NCBI GenBank assembly: GCA_905182995.1
Contig: CAJJDP010000162.1
Span: forward strand, 6,662 to 70,661
Length of the DNA stretch: 64,000 nt
Reading direction: 5' to 3'
DNA from: Paramecium octaurelia
Lineage: Eukaryota > Ciliophora > Oligohymenophorea > Peniculida > Parameciidae
Each line of letters opens with the position of its first letter. Position 1 is the stretch's first letter. Made by a program: the position numbers and the translations under genes. The notes beneath the pieces were generated by a model. That model worked only from the letters and a program-made list of their open reading frames with translations, had not been told where the DNA came from and searched no databases. Shown piece by piece: positions 1-14,445 of the stretch.

Positions 1-1414
1 ATTATCATGACTAGATATAATGTTATAAATCTTTCCTTTAATACTCTCTACTACAGCCGGCTAAGATAATTTAATTGTTCAAACTTTGATAAAGCTCGGT
101 TAAACATTCAAGTTAATTAATATTAAACTTCCACAAATATTTAATCTATAACAAATTTTAATAAAAAATATAGTGAGCTAAATCATCATTCATAGTTATA
201 TATATATAAGAAAAAGCTTTGTGTTTTAATTATGGATTGCCTTGCTTAAAACATTAGATATTGTGTTTGGAAATTAATTTCATGTATTTTTATTTCATTT
301 ATTCTATTAAATAAGTCAATTAATTAAAATCAAAAGACTCCTGACCATCACTAATGAATACAGTTGTTATATTATTTGGGTAATTACTATTTAAAGTTTT
401 TAAAAAATTTTCTTAAAATCTTCTGTGATATAGTAAGTTAAGTTAATAACTGGCGAGATTTCCACTGCCAACACATCTAAATAGAAGAAAACCATATAAT
501 TGTTATTCCCATTAATATTTTATCTATTATTAACCTAGACAGTAAAAGGTAGTGTTGTGAGCATCTACAATGGTTTGATATTCACTGACATAGAACCAGT
601 TCCATCAAAAAGGGTGATTACAGAGGAATATTCTCATATTGATATTAATAGTAGACTATTTCTATTATTATAATTCTATTAAAATTCTCTTGTAGTATTA
701 TGCAAAAATTAATTTATAAATAAAATTCTAGAAAAAACCAGTGATTTTGTCTTATGATTAATTAAAACAATCATTTAATTCACTACTCTTAGGAATTATG
801 ATTGTTACAGAATGTTATTATTTTCAAGAAAAATCAATTCAATTGGTCCTTTAATTCTATATTAGATTGAATAATTTATCAATAGTGTTGAACAAAACAA
901 TTTAAGATAATAAAATTACAGAACAAAAGATATTCATAAAATTAATATAAAACTTATATTGTTGTTATGACCTGAATAACAAACACTATTTAATTTTTTG
1001 AATTATATCAAAATCCATAGATTTTAATGTGAAGATTGGTTATTACAATAATATTATGAATGTAGCAATAAAATTAATTAATACAAAACTACTGTCATAA
1101 CTAATTTTCTTTGTATTAGAATAACATGATTGATCAACCTAATTGTAATTAATTATTTTCTGTAATCAAGCTGCCAATAGTGTGAGATATACTATTCAAT
1201 TAATATTTTGCAAATGAAATCTCCTTATATATTGCGAATGAAATGAGTGGCAATTAGGAATTCCTGTAATAACTTTATATTCTTTTAAAGACATTCCATA
1301 ATCTACCAATAATTGACAATTGATTTTAATTCAATTTTATTCTTAATTAAATCTTTGATTAGTGGAAATTACCAATCTTTTTACATTCAATTATTAAAAA
1401 AAAAGCGCATGATA
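1..1414. other. AT-rich stretch, no gene supported
   Basis: No frame read with TGA as the only stop gives a convincing protein here. Composition is extremely AT-rich, with poly-A/T runs and no recognisable tRNA, telomeric G3T3/G4T2 repeat or transposon end. It lies downstream of the decayed minus-strand cysteine-rich gene. Confidence 0.5.
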
Positions 1415-4400
1415 TCATTTTTGAGTTACTTGGGTCATTGATTTACAAGAAGTACTTTGATAGATTTGCATATATAATAATTATGGATTTAAGTTATAAA
1501 AATATAATTAATGAATATTAATCAATCCATAGAATTAAAATAAAAATAGTTTGCTTATTTTATATTTCATTTGATATAATTAATACTTTAAATAAAAGGA
1601 ATAGCTGTAAATTTTTTTTTTGAATATTTCTTTTTGGTTATCTAACTTCTTTGGATTACAAATTTGGCAATCTAATTGTTCTAACATGTAAAAAATTGAG
1701 TACTGAGTTGCTCGAAAAGTCTTCTCTTCTTCACTGCTTTGACTCAATTGATAGATTAGGTTATCATAAATCGACTTTGTCAACACTTTTGGAGCTATCA
1801 TTGATGAGTACATTGAAGATGGTTATTATCCAAAACTACCCAACCTATTTTTTAATTCAACACTTAATTCAAATAATTGTAAGAGATTGGTTTCAAAGTT
1901 ATTAATCTGTTTATTCTATTACTCCTTATTCATCCTGTTAAGTCTTTTATTCTCATTTTGTAAACTTATAGTTTTTATTCGTACTCTGTTTTCACATTTT
2001 CTATCACTATTTAAAAATCTGTTCTTCATCATCATGGATGTTAAACTAATAAGATATAATTGTTCTTCTAGGTTTGATTGTCCCTTTTTAATTATATTAA
2101 TTCTAATTAGACAATTTCTAATCTTTCTTTTAATTATTAAGTTTAGTTTATTTATACTGCTGCCAGGTCTAATTATCGCTGAAGACTGTATGCAAGCAAA
2201 GTTAGTCTGTAATTTTCATCGGTTAGCTTTGAGTTCAGATCGATAAGGTTATCTTTTGTAATATGATTCATAAATATTATTATTATTCAAAGACGATTAA
2301 TCATTTTATCTTAGTTTGATACAAAATGATAATCGCTTTATAAAAAATGAAAAATCTTATTATAATCTTAAACGTAATTACTGTGGAGAATCAAATAGAA
2401 GACTTTAATCAAACATGGCATTCATGTTTTTTAATGAATTAAATATTTCACAAATCTCTTTTATTTTTCTCTTAATTGTGGTTCTTAATTAAACAAGTAA
2501 AAGTTTAATTGCTGGCCAAAAAGAAATACCACTTACTATCAAAATGATATACATAACAATTCTACTTAGCATAACTGTTTTAGAAATAAGGGATTATCCA
2601 ACATTTGACATTTTGTTAGGAGTTGGTAATACTAACTTAATTTCATTAGAGAATAAAGTATTGTCTTAAACATTTACAATGTACTCACATCTGACTGTCA
2701 CTTTTAAAATAGGATTTGAAATCTTATTTTTAAAATAGACCAATATCGTATAGGATACTTCAGTTAATACAGTAGTAATAGAAGTTATGGATTTGATTTC
2801 AACATCGTATTCGTTATCTTTTGCATTTTCAATAAAAACTATAATCATTTGAAGAAATTGTTCTTCTCTTATGTGTTTATGTTCAAACGAACTTGCTCAG
2901 AAAATTATAATAGGAACTCTTCATAATCTTAGTTTGTTTTTTGAGTTTAGCAAGTATAATCTTTGGATGTAGGCACATAAACTAATATTAACAAGTATCA
3001 CTGCATCCGTCATTATTCTAACTATTTCTATCGTCACATTTTCTAATTGTTCTATAAGGATACCATCCCCACAAACATTATAACATTATGACCCAACCTC
3101 TTTGTATCCATTTTGATATTTTAAACATAGTTCTTAGAAGCAATTTAAGTCATTTTTAGTGACAAGAATAGGAATATTAATTCCATCCATCAAATTCAAT
3201 ATCATTTCCATCATCGCAAAATTTTTTCCCTATAGTATAGCCGTCCCCACATATAGATATACATGTGCCATTAAGCAATAACCACCCCCTTTTTGACAAT
3301 CTTCATATATCAAACCATTACAAATATTACATCCTTATGGGCATTAAACTTGACATTTATAACAACTATCATAGGGTAAATATAGATGCCTCTTTAATTT
3401 AGTAATTTTGACATTATTGTTTATTAATGCATCCTCCTCCTTATTTAACTGTGCAAGCATTGCATTCCTAATGTTTTATCAGTGAAATTGATGCAGTTTT
3501 ACAAGATTTTGTATAACATTTGTCTTCAATCCAGACATAAGGATTGAGATTGATATCAAATGTACAACCATCAATAACACTAACATCTTCACAAGCCATT
3601 CGAAAAACACATTAATATCCATTTGTTGCACATTTGTTGCTTTAGAATATTGAAACACAAGCAGAATCTATTGCATAATTATAATCAAAACACTCTTATA
3701 TTCGACAACCACCTTTTTAACATGTAGAAAGAAATCCTATACAATCAGAATTAGTTTTGGCAAGTGGAGGCCCATTTTCACAAATCCTCTCTAAACAAAT
3801 ATTCTTATCATCATTCCAGAAACATGCTATTCAACTTAAATTCATTTGCCCTTCACTTTGCATTAATTATATAAGTAGTTCATGCACAAAGATTGACCAA
3901 TTATGCATCCATCCAAATTTCATTTACAGTACAAGAATTTCCAAATATTAATTACGACTAAGAACTGTATATATTAGTAATTGTGCAGTTAAACACTCCT
4001 TTATTGTACATTTATTTTAATTTATCATCCATTAGCATTCTACATTATTTGAATCGATTTAGCATTATTCTTTTATGGTATAACTACTACAAACATTTAA
4101 TAATTGGCATCAACCTAAAGCTGAATTAACTGTACAGGAATTTAATCTTTAGTTACATTATTCATGTGTAGTATATTATAAGATTGAAAATTTTAAATTA
4201 ACGCACTTACTTTCTGATTCTTAATAGATGCATTTACTTCCAGATTAATCTTTATAACATTAAGGTTTTTTGCTAAAGAACAAGCAATTGGAAGGTCAAC
4301 ACATTGAATTATATCTAGTTTGACAGTGCAACTTATATTTAAATAATAGGATTCGCATAGTTCATGAGTTTTATTTGAAATATCAGCTTAAGTGCAATTT

Positions 4401-7400
4401 TCTAAGCATCTATTATTATTACTATTATATTAACACTTTATCAACCAACTATTACAATCTGCTTGACTAATTAAAGGAATAGGTTTATTTGAACATGTTT
4501 TTTCTAAGCATTTAGTACCATCCCAAAAGCATGCCTTATGAATTACTTGTATCTAAGCACAAAAAACCATTAGTGTACTTTCTACATTCAAAGATATTAA
4601 ATTATCCTTTACTAAATTTTTAATAAACTAACCGTAAATTCTTCAATACTTTAACAATTTTAACCATCCCAAAAACACCATGTTGTAGAAATAGTACAAT
4701 CTGCCATTATTATTAACTATGAGCAATCTAGAGGTTGACATCCTAAGTTATCTAATGACATATAAGAATCCTTCCAACTATGGCATGATGAATGTGTATA
4801 TGTAGAAATTAATTAAACTGCAGCTTCGTAATACCATATACAAGCATTAGAATACCAATAATAGTCTATATCACCTATCGTATTAACGCAAGCCTCTTAA
4901 TATTTATAATCTGAGCATTATTATTATTTGTTTGTGCACTTTGAGCTCATTATTAAGTTGATTGTTTAAAAGACATATCTACCCTGACAATCTTAATGTG
5001 ATCTAGGTGTAGGCATGTTACTTAAACTACAGGATGGATTATAGCTACAAGGAGTAGAATAAAGTGGACACCAATTACATTTTAGCCCTCCATAGTCATA
5101 ATTGTTTTCGCAATCGGATTATATTTGATAATTCTAACAAAACAATGCAATGCATTTGGAAAAGTGCCAATGATATTTTAACCATTAGTGAGTTGTGCTG
5201 TACTACGTATTTCAGAGTTTGTAATTTGATCACAATACATAAAAGCACATCCTTAGCTTTTAGAATAATTAAATCTACAAAATGTGCTATTACTTAATAA
5301 ACATTCCCGATTCGTTACTGCAGTTGTGTTAAGACCACAATCAACATGAGAAACACATTTACATTAAGATTCATATTAATTTTAAAGTTTAAAATAATTT
5401 GATATTTATTAAATCATTTAATTATACCATCCTACCAATAGCATGAATAAGAATAACATTGTTAAATAAGACCAATAGTTTTACAATCATAGCGGTAAGT
5501 CATACAACCCATAGCCCCTAAAACACAGTTTTTGATTCCACTAATAGCAAATTAATTCTGAATTTTTTTCATTAGATGTTAATTGATCGCATTCATTACA
5601 ATGATTCAACTATTCATGATATCCACATTATCTTTCCGATATTGATTAATTATAAACAGATTGTTGATTTAAGTCTGAACAAGAAAGAATTGGTTTACAG
5701 CAGTTACAGTTGTATCATACCTGTATGATTTTGAATATTCTTAACATAATTCCTCCTTATCTTTGGATGGTGACCGTAGGAAGAAAGGGATAATTGTTAT
5801 TTTCAACGTAAAGTACGGCGCATAAGTAACTACAATTATAGCACTATTATTTTAATTAACATAATTATCTATAAGTTGTTCTCCTGTTTTCACAATAATA
5901 AGACTCTGACTTTTTATCAGAACATTAAATATCTCGCTTACTTCCATTTTCATCGCTGCATCTATCATTATATCTCATAATGGCACTTTTACACATGTTA
6001 CTCAACAAATCACTATTAAATATCCATTTGATTTAAGAACACAATAGGGATTATATAATTAACAAAAATCATTACTTTAACTTTCAGTAATTAGTTGACA
6101 ACGTTTGGTCGTATTATCGTACAACAAGTACTATGACAATAGCATTTTTCATTGTTAGCTGATAGTGTTAATTTGCATATCATAGGATCAGTAACAAACT
6201 AACAACCTAACATAACCAGGCCCATAATTTCCATCAGAATTAATTTGTAATTGACAATCATTATTCTTTCTGAACATTAAACATTCAGCTTCAGTTTTAG
6301 AGGTTGTATTATCATCACAAACTAAATCTTAACATATTTAATTCAAATCATCCCATTTGCAAGGTTGCAATTACTTATTAACACTATTATTTATATTTCT
6401 AATTTCATTCATCTGCGAGAGTAACACAGGATAAAGTAAAATTATTTACTGTACATTTAGGCATGAAGTCCTCACAATCCTGATGAGTTAGTTTTCCATA
6501 AAGTCTCTTTTGACAATCAACAACTCCATCACCATCACCACTTTCATCCTCATTCAAACACTTTCTTTCTTTATCATCTCAATAACACAACTAACCATTT
6601 AGAGTTGTCTTACAATTTCTTTGTTTGATGTACTCATAACAGGTTGCTTTCTTCCTTTCGCATCCTTCAGCACTAAAAGTAGAAACCACAGTACAATTAG
6701 GATTCCTTAAATAACATTCTAGATTAAAAATTATTTATGTAATTAAGTTTAGGAACATCTGAACATTCTTATTGCTTACAATAAGTACCAGTCCAAAAAC
6801 ACTTCGTTCCATTTTGTACATTCAATTAACACTATAATTGACTTTTCATTTCAGAACAATTTGTGGGCCATTTGTAATATCCAACTCCAGAAGGTCCAAT
6901 AATGCAAATCCAGATAACACCTTAAATTATTTACAATCTTCATTTGTTATATACAAATTGGAATTGCATCTGTACAAAGTTGATTAATGCATTTTTCTAC
7001 TTTCCATTCCATTTACACATATATCCTGAAAGTGTTGAATAACATTGATCTTTGTTTGCAAGTTCACAAGTACCTTATTTACCTACACATCCAATCAAGA
7101 TATTTTAATTTGATAAAACTTAGACATTAACTGTACATTTTGGCATATACTCTTCACATTTGGAATTAGTATTATAAATTTGGAGAGCAGTTTTACATTT
7201 CTTCACTATACATCCTTTATTCAATGTGCAAATTGTACCACTTGAATCAATTGTACAATCTTCTATCTCTTAAACATTTTCACATAAATACTCTGCACAA
7301 CCTAAAGATTCTAAATTAAAAGTGCAATATGCACTTGCCTTTTAGCATTCCTTATGATTATGGTAGTTTGGCAATTTCAATTTCTTATAGTTTTACTCTT

Positions 7401-8600
7401 TTTTATACATTCTAATGACTCGCATACACCTTTGACCCAAATGCATCTTTCTTTATTATAGGTCGATTCACAAAACGATTCCTGCAATATTTCCTCACTT
7501 AAATAAGGTGTCTGTCAACATCCTCCATTTAATTTCCCCATACAATTCCCATATCACTGACAATCTTTATGAGTATAATGAATTGGAGCATCTTATTCAC
7601 ATCTTTTTTATTCCACACACAGTCTTATTATTCTAATGAATAGCATTCCATTTTATAAGCATAACCATTAAATGTCTAAGATCTCATTTTACATCCTTTG
7701 TATTCTGAAGTAACACAATATAATAGATTGTCATAATCCTAACAATATAGATAATTAGTAAGTGACTCTGGAGCAGTATTGCAACTTTTGATTTTACATT
7801 AATTTTTATGATATTCACATTTTTACCCCAAAGCATCAGTTACACATCAAAACTTATTCTAAACATCACTACACTACTTTCTTAATACACAATAAACTCC
7901 AATAGTTGTACATTAACTTAAATATGACTTACATTCATAATCCTGAGTAAATGGTAGATTTTCACACACCTTTTCAACACATTTACTATTTTTTGAATCC
8001 CAAAAACAATTATCTTTTCTTGATATACTTTCGAAGCATTAAATATTATACACATATTGCGTACAATATTTAATAGGTACATCCATAACCTTTCTCGCTT
8101 ATTGTACATCCATCAATCCCTGACTTACACATACTATGATTGGTTAAATATGAAAGTAATAATTCACACGTTGTGACGTCTGTGCATATTTTCTCTGTTC
8201 CCAAAATCCAAACACAGTATTTACCATAATAATTTTTATTTGCACAGGCATTCTCCGTTTTATAATCACTACATTCTTACATTTGTACACTTTTTGAACC
8301 ATCAGAAACACATTTATAAGACGATTCTTAACATTAATCTTTATTAAAGAAACTGCAATCTACAAAGTCAATACATAATCCATAATAAAAGCCACATTAC
8401 TCTTGTTCTCGACAATCTTCTTGAGCATAGTTTTTGCACAGATTCTAATTCTTAATCTTTGAATGGTATGATTAACTAGAATCAAAAACACAATAATCGT
8501 TTTCCAAATGCAAACACCAGAATTTTAGGAGTCCTTCAAACTTTGAACATGCCAGCGACTGCATGTTTGGGAAATTTTTGAACTCCTTATTAAATATAAT
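1415..8600 (-). pseudogene. Decayed cysteine-rich surface-type membrane protein gene
   Basis: Read on the minus strand with the ciliate code, this shows dense, regularly spaced cysteines typical of Paramecium surface proteins. At 8600-6400 the pattern resembles surface-antigen repeats (C...C..Y...C.W). Around 3200 a CGDG...CDDGN...DGW unit appears, as in the intact gene at 18441-22768. From 2848 to 1415 follows a long frame with hydrophobic segments and a polar, Lys/Asn/Gln-rich tail. The reading is broken repeatedly: the cysteine phase jumps between frames without GT-AG introns, and TGA codons interrupt conserved-looking stretches, for example near 7850, near 7550 and at 2216-2218. It may be one gene or the fused remains of two (an antigen-type and a membrane-anchored type). 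No start could be fixed. Being a pseudogene is an inference from the breaks. Confidence 0.6.
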
Positions 8601-9001
8601 TAGAGTAACAAAAGAAAATAGAACCTATTGAAGATCATTTTTTTATGTTATTTTTATCAGCATATGATACTCTTTATTCTTAATTTTGTAGTTCTAATTT
8701 TATATATAATTTGTTTTAATATTTATTGAATAGTTTTTTTTCTTTAATCAAAATTCATATCACCTCATTGAATTTAATCAAATTGTTTTTAAGTGACTAC
8801 AATTAATTGGTTTACATTTAGGGATGAGACGAAGAATTTTTTGGAATAAATATAATATTTAGAATATATTCCTTTTCATCCTATTTATATTATAAAAACT
8901 AACCAATATAAGCAACTTATACATTAACATTTCGAGAAAATTTTAATTGTATATTAACTATTTATTCATGATTAAGAAATTGTGATTAAAAAATAAAAAA
9001 A
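8601..9001. other. Spacer, nothing recognised
   Basis: Very AT-rich DNA between the decayed cysteine-rich gene and the tRNA-like gene. Short poly-T runs occur near 8640 and 8730. No coding frame is supported. Confidence 0.5.
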
Positions 9002-9073
9002 ACACCAACCCGAAGACTTGAACTCGGATCTTTGCCGCCCGATGGCAACGTTTTACCTCTAAACTACTTGATG
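9002..9073 (-). tRNA. tRNA-like gene, predicted anticodon CGG (Pro)
   Basis: The minus strand folds as a cloverleaf. The acceptor is CATCAAG against GTTGGTG, with one G-T wobble and a G-G mismatch at the base. The D stem GTTT/AAAC has a 7-nt loop containing GG. The anticodon stem TTGCC/GGCAA is perfect, with loop ATCGGGC giving anticodon CGG. The T arm CCGAG-TTCAAGT-CTTCGG pairs only if one T is bulged. It is locally GC-rich in a very AT-rich region, has no intron, and CCA is not encoded. The bulge and mismatch leave open that it is a decaying copy. Confidence 0.65.
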
Positions 9074-11379
9074 TAAGCTGATCTTATATAGAAAAAGTCT
9101 ATATTAGATATTTTTAATGTTTGTGTCATTTCTTAATCAATTTGAATATGAGGATGCATAATTAATTAGAGATATCAATTTATGCTTGTTTATTATCGTA
9201 ATTTCAAATTTAATGTGATTTGCACTTTCTGTGTTGCAATCAGCAACCCTCATAAAGAAATGTAATAAAGATAAATCAATTTCAAATTATATCTTATAAT
9301 TTGTATTTATAATATTTAAATATTTTTATTTATTTAATTCAAACAGTTCATTTACATTACTCATATATATTTTAGTAATCATAAGAAATTTGATCTTGTT
9401 GCTTCAGAATTTTCACATTCAATTCAATATATATTTATAATATGTAAAAATAATTAATTTAATTATAGTATAATAAGAAGCTTACATAAATTAGGGATTA
9501 GTTTATGGAACTATGAAAATCATAGAATTGTTTGAAATAAACTACTTTAAAAAATTGGAAAGATTTACGTTCAGAAAAGAACTTAATTTGAGAGAGGTAT
9601 GAAATGGAATCTAATGATACATTTCATATAATAATAATTGAATATCTTATTTCAAAATTCATCAAGAGGAGAATGATAGCTAATTAAAGGATGTATTAAT
9701 AGAAAATTAACAGATGAACCAAATACATAACATAGAGGAGGCTAAATAATAGCATTTAATTCAAATGACACGTTCTTGGTAACTTGCAACTACACTAGAC
9801 TAAGTCTTGTTCATCATACGGTGCAGTTTCAGTACCCTTCAAGCAAACCATGATTCGGTTCAGTTATAAGAGATAATCATACATACATTGATAGTATAAT
9901 TTTTTAATGATTCATAAAATTGATTTATTTTGTGCTTGCAAGTAAATGGATAATTGCATGAATTCTTCTTTAGATTTCAAAGTGCATAGATTGGATTCTT
10001 ATTACACCAATTCTACTCAATCTCTAAATTCATCCAAGAATGCAAAGAAATGGACATATTGATAATAAAAAGGTTTCAATTAAGGTAGATTGTATGGATA
10101 TATTTTGGCTAATCGCTTTTTAGTATTATTGTAAATTAATAGAACACTGGTGATCTAGTACTGAAAATTCGAATGACCTATTAACTAATTGTATATAAGA
10201 CTCAAATTGGTTTATTAGTAAATAATTTTGAAAGTGACTATAACCTAATTTTTTCAATTCATCATTGGTTTAGGTTCAATTTCAAATGATAAACCAATAT
10301 ACTCATTCAAGAGAGTTAGAGTGCTAAGAAAAAGCCGATACTATCAGTACTCTCAGATCTTTCTTGTTTCGATGTCCAAAATTCTGTATTTGCAATAAAG
10401 GAATAAACTGTTGTCCTTATGATAGAATAATGTATCAAACTTTAGTCAAAATGTGATTAGATTATGCTTGTGAGGAGAAGCTATTAGAATTCTATTTTTG
10501 CCTATGCTTGTCATAAACAAGCAACTATTCTTAGTGTACTTATATCAAAGGAATTTTATTATATATTGTTAAAATATTTAGTATGTGATTCCTGCGATTG
10601 TAATTGTTGTATAATTTTAATAAGTGCAATAAGTTAGGAGGATTGTGATGTACCAACATTCTAATGAGCAGAAAAATTATTGAAACTATTCGATCAAGAA
10701 TTGCATTGATGGGCAATTTGATCCTAGTTTATCAGATAAAGTAAGTTATTGTTAATACTTGTATTTAAAAATACAGCAACCTATTATTTTGAAATAGATA
10801 AAAACAACAATCATATTTTGATGCATCGGCCAAACAGATAAAATAAAAATTAAATTAGAGACTTCTCAAACCTTATCCTGATAATTTGGTTGGGTTTTAG
10901 ATTAAACTCTATGTTAATAATCTCAAAATAAAATATCCAAGTAACTTTCTTTGTAGTGTGCAAGATATTAAATTTATTACCGCAAATTTTTTATTTGCAA
11001 TCACAATTTTTTTATTAAATAATATAATGGATTAAGCCATCTGTTGTAGTATTCTTCCTATAATTCCAAAAGTCTTACTAATTGATAGGGTGAAGAATAA
11101 AGTATGATATAAGTAGTTATGGATTAATTAATGACATTATTTAATGATCAACCATAAATGTGTTAATTTGCCTAAAGTTAGGGGCAAGAACTCCTCAACT
11201 TCAAATAGTAAAGTTATAATCACAAAATATTTCTAAAAATAGGATAATCAATTGTTGCTCCATTATTAAAAATAGACATGATACTTTACAAATAATTAGT
11301 AAAAAAATATTACAGATGCCAAATTAAGCTATAAATAAATCCTTAAATTTTTATTTATTAAATCAAATATAATGCCTTT
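9074..11379. other. Gene-poor stretch with coding-like relics
   Basis: No gene could be modelled. Short coding-like frames occur on the plus strand, notably at about 9680-9850 (a segment with AFNSNDTFLVTC that loosely recalls WD40 blades of the genes at 33.7 and 39.4 kb) and about 10330-10660 (a frame ending in a cysteine cluster). Each is soon interrupted by TGA without a plausible short intron. They are best read as eroded gene fragments in AT-rich spacer. Confidence 0.35.
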
Positions 11380-11502
11380 ATGTATAATTTTTATTCTGCA
11401 GGGACTTTTTGGGTTTTCAAATTCACAATGGAAACTTTTGAAAGTTTCTTAATCTACAATGATAAACATAATTGCCTTGGAATTGAAATAAAATCAAACC
11501 AA

Positions 11503-12973
11503 AATACAAATTTTATCACTTGTAAAATACTGAAACAAACTACATTACTCTAACTAAATCATATCCATTTGCTGAAAGGTATATTCGTTTCGATCCCATA
11601 AATGAGTACTGGATATCGATGGATTTATTTTATCATGGTATAATCTATTATGTTTCTGTTATTTTTACATGGTCATCAGAGAATATTGAATGTAAAATAG
11701 GAACACTTTCTCATTTATACTCCTACACATCACCTACAACATATCCAATGACAGCGAGATTTAGTGAAAGCATTCCATTTGAAGTTAAAACTTTGAACTT
11801 TTTAGTATTATAACTATATTCTGGAAGTTTGAATTTTACATCTTACAATACAAATTAAGGATTGTTTCTCTTAGAAATATCGTCATTTCCAAATTAAACT
11901 GCTATCCATCATGTAAATCATGCACAAGTCCAAAATATAATGAATGTACTAGTTGTTTTTATGGGCTCCCAACAAACAATAATTGTCCACCTTGTCCTAT
12001 TAATTAATAATAAAAACACTAAGTATGCAGAGAGACATTTGTGATATAGACTATGCGTTATATTCCAATGGGTTTTGTTAATCTTACCCAGGTAATTATT
12101 TTCAGAAAAATATATCTTAGTTTTTTGATAGAAAGGGGTTCAATTGATTATTTTGCTACTTACACTTAGAGTTTGAGATGGAACATAATATACGACGAAA
12201 AACATGTAGATATATCTCCAAGAATTATAACTAATTCATCTATAGTATATGGAATATTTAAGTTTAATTCTGGTATCTATAGATATTTCTAATTGTCTCT
12301 TTATATGGATTCATCCTATTTAATTGGATTCAAAATTGAAATTACTACTTACAATAATATTCCAATGAATTGCATAGTTTAAGATTAATCATACTTATTA
12401 TGGATCTATTTATAGAAACGCTTATGTAATTCAAGCCCATCGATTAAAAATATTTTCACATTCTTTAGGTTATTTGTTACCATCATCATTTTATAACTAG
12501 AGTGAAAATTATGTATTGATTGCATATTTCGACATTCCTAAATATTCATTTCTTTTTTCAGCGATAGGGAATTATTCATAAATATCTTTGTATTTTACTT
12601 AGAGATGTCACAGCAGGATGGGGAATGGGTTAGGTTGATATTTACTCTGGATATTGCCCTAGAGATTGTTAGTTGTGTGAAGTATCATTTAAATGTAAGT
12701 CTTGTAAAAAAGGGTACTATTTAAGTCAAGATGATACTTGTATATCAAGATGCTCGTCTCCATAAAAGAAATTGGTTGGTTCTTATTGTTAGGATTACGA
12801 TGAGGAAACACCTTGTAATAGATATTATAATTTATAGACTCTTAATATTTGATTAAAGAATATGAGGGTAGACTTCAAACCTGGGTAGTATGCATAATAT
12901 ACTTTAATTTCTCAAAATGGAACAAACTTTTTAAAAGGATCAGATATCTATTATTAATTTTTGCTTGGAAGAA
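11503..12973 (+). repeat. Direct repeat A, copy 1 (probable unmerged contig overlap)
   Basis: A 1471-bp block identical, wherever compared, to 12975-14445 (offset 1472). The copies are separated by a single N at 12974. Copy 1 ends exactly at the N and copy 2 starts exactly after it, the signature of two contigs whose ends overlap but were joined with an N. Confidence 0.9.
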
Positions 12974-12974
12974 N

Positions 12975-14445
12975 AATACAAATTTTATCACTTGTAAAAT
13001 ACTGAAACAAACTACATTACTCTAACTAAATCATATCCATTTGCTGAAAGGTATATTCGTTTCGATCCCATAAATGAGTACTGGATATCGATGGATTTAT
13101 TTTATCATGGTATAATCTATTATGTTTCTGTTATTTTTACATGGTCATCAGAGAATATTGAATGTAAAATAGGAACACTTTCTCATTTATACTCCTACAC
13201 ATCACCTACAACATATCCAATGACAGCGAGATTTAGTGAAAGCATTCCATTTGAAGTTAAAACTTTGAACTTTTTAGTATTATAACTATATTCTGGAAGT
13301 TTGAATTTTACATCTTACAATACAAATTAAGGATTGTTTCTCTTAGAAATATCGTCATTTCCAAATTAAACTGCTATCCATCATGTAAATCATGCACAAG
13401 TCCAAAATATAATGAATGTACTAGTTGTTTTTATGGGCTCCCAACAAACAATAATTGTCCACCTTGTCCTATTAATTAATAATAAAAACACTAAGTATGC
13501 AGAGAGACATTTGTGATATAGACTATGCGTTATATTCCAATGGGTTTTGTTAATCTTACCCAGGTAATTATTTTCAGAAAAATATATCTTAGTTTTTTGA
13601 TAGAAAGGGGTTCAATTGATTATTTTGCTACTTACACTTAGAGTTTGAGATGGAACATAATATACGACGAAAAACATGTAGATATATCTCCAAGAATTAT
13701 AACTAATTCATCTATAGTATATGGAATATTTAAGTTTAATTCTGGTATCTATAGATATTTCTAATTGTCTCTTTATATGGATTCATCCTATTTAATTGGA
13801 TTCAAAATTGAAATTACTACTTACAATAATATTCCAATGAATTGCATAGTTTAAGATTAATCATACTTATTATGGATCTATTTATAGAAACGCTTATGTA
13901 ATTCAAGCCCATCGATTAAAAATATTTTCACATTCTTTAGGTTATTTGTTACCATCATCATTTTATAACTAGAGTGAAAATTATGTATTGATTGCATATT
14001 TCGACATTCCTAAATATTCATTTCTTTTTTCAGCGATAGGGAATTATTCATAAATATCTTTGTATTTTACTTAGAGATGTCACAGCAGGATGGGGAATGG
14101 GTTAGGTTGATATTTACTCTGGATATTGCCCTAGAGATTGTTAGTTGTGTGAAGTATCATTTAAATGTAAGTCTTGTAAAAAAGGGTACTATTTAAGTCA
14201 AGATGATACTTGTATATCAAGATGCTCGTCTCCATAAAAGAAATTGGTTGGTTCTTATTGTTAGGATTACGATGAGGAAACACCTTGTAATAGATATTAT
14301 AATTTATAGACTCTTAATATTTGATTAAAGAATATGAGGGTAGACTTCAAACCTGGGTAGTATGCATAATATACTTTAATTTCTCAAAATGGAACAAACT
14401 TTTTAAAAGGATCAGATATCTATTATTAATTTTTGCTTGGAAGAA
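12975..14445 (+). repeat. Direct repeat A, copy 2
   Basis: Second copy of the 1471-bp block. Only this copy continues into the downstream part of the cysteine-rich pseudogene, while only copy 1 is joined to the upstream part, so one copy suffices to explain the locus. Confidence 0.9.

Noticed and set aside
1-120. Telomere or subtelomeric repeat at the left edge
   Set aside because: No G3T3/G4T2 or C-rich complement runs are present. Gene decay nearby only suggests, and does not show, closeness to a chromosome end.
1887-2246. 119-codon plus-strand hydrophobic protein
   Set aside because: The opposite strand carries a longer frame with charged, protein-like content that continues the decayed cysteine-rich gene tail. 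The hydrophobic reading is its antisense shadow.
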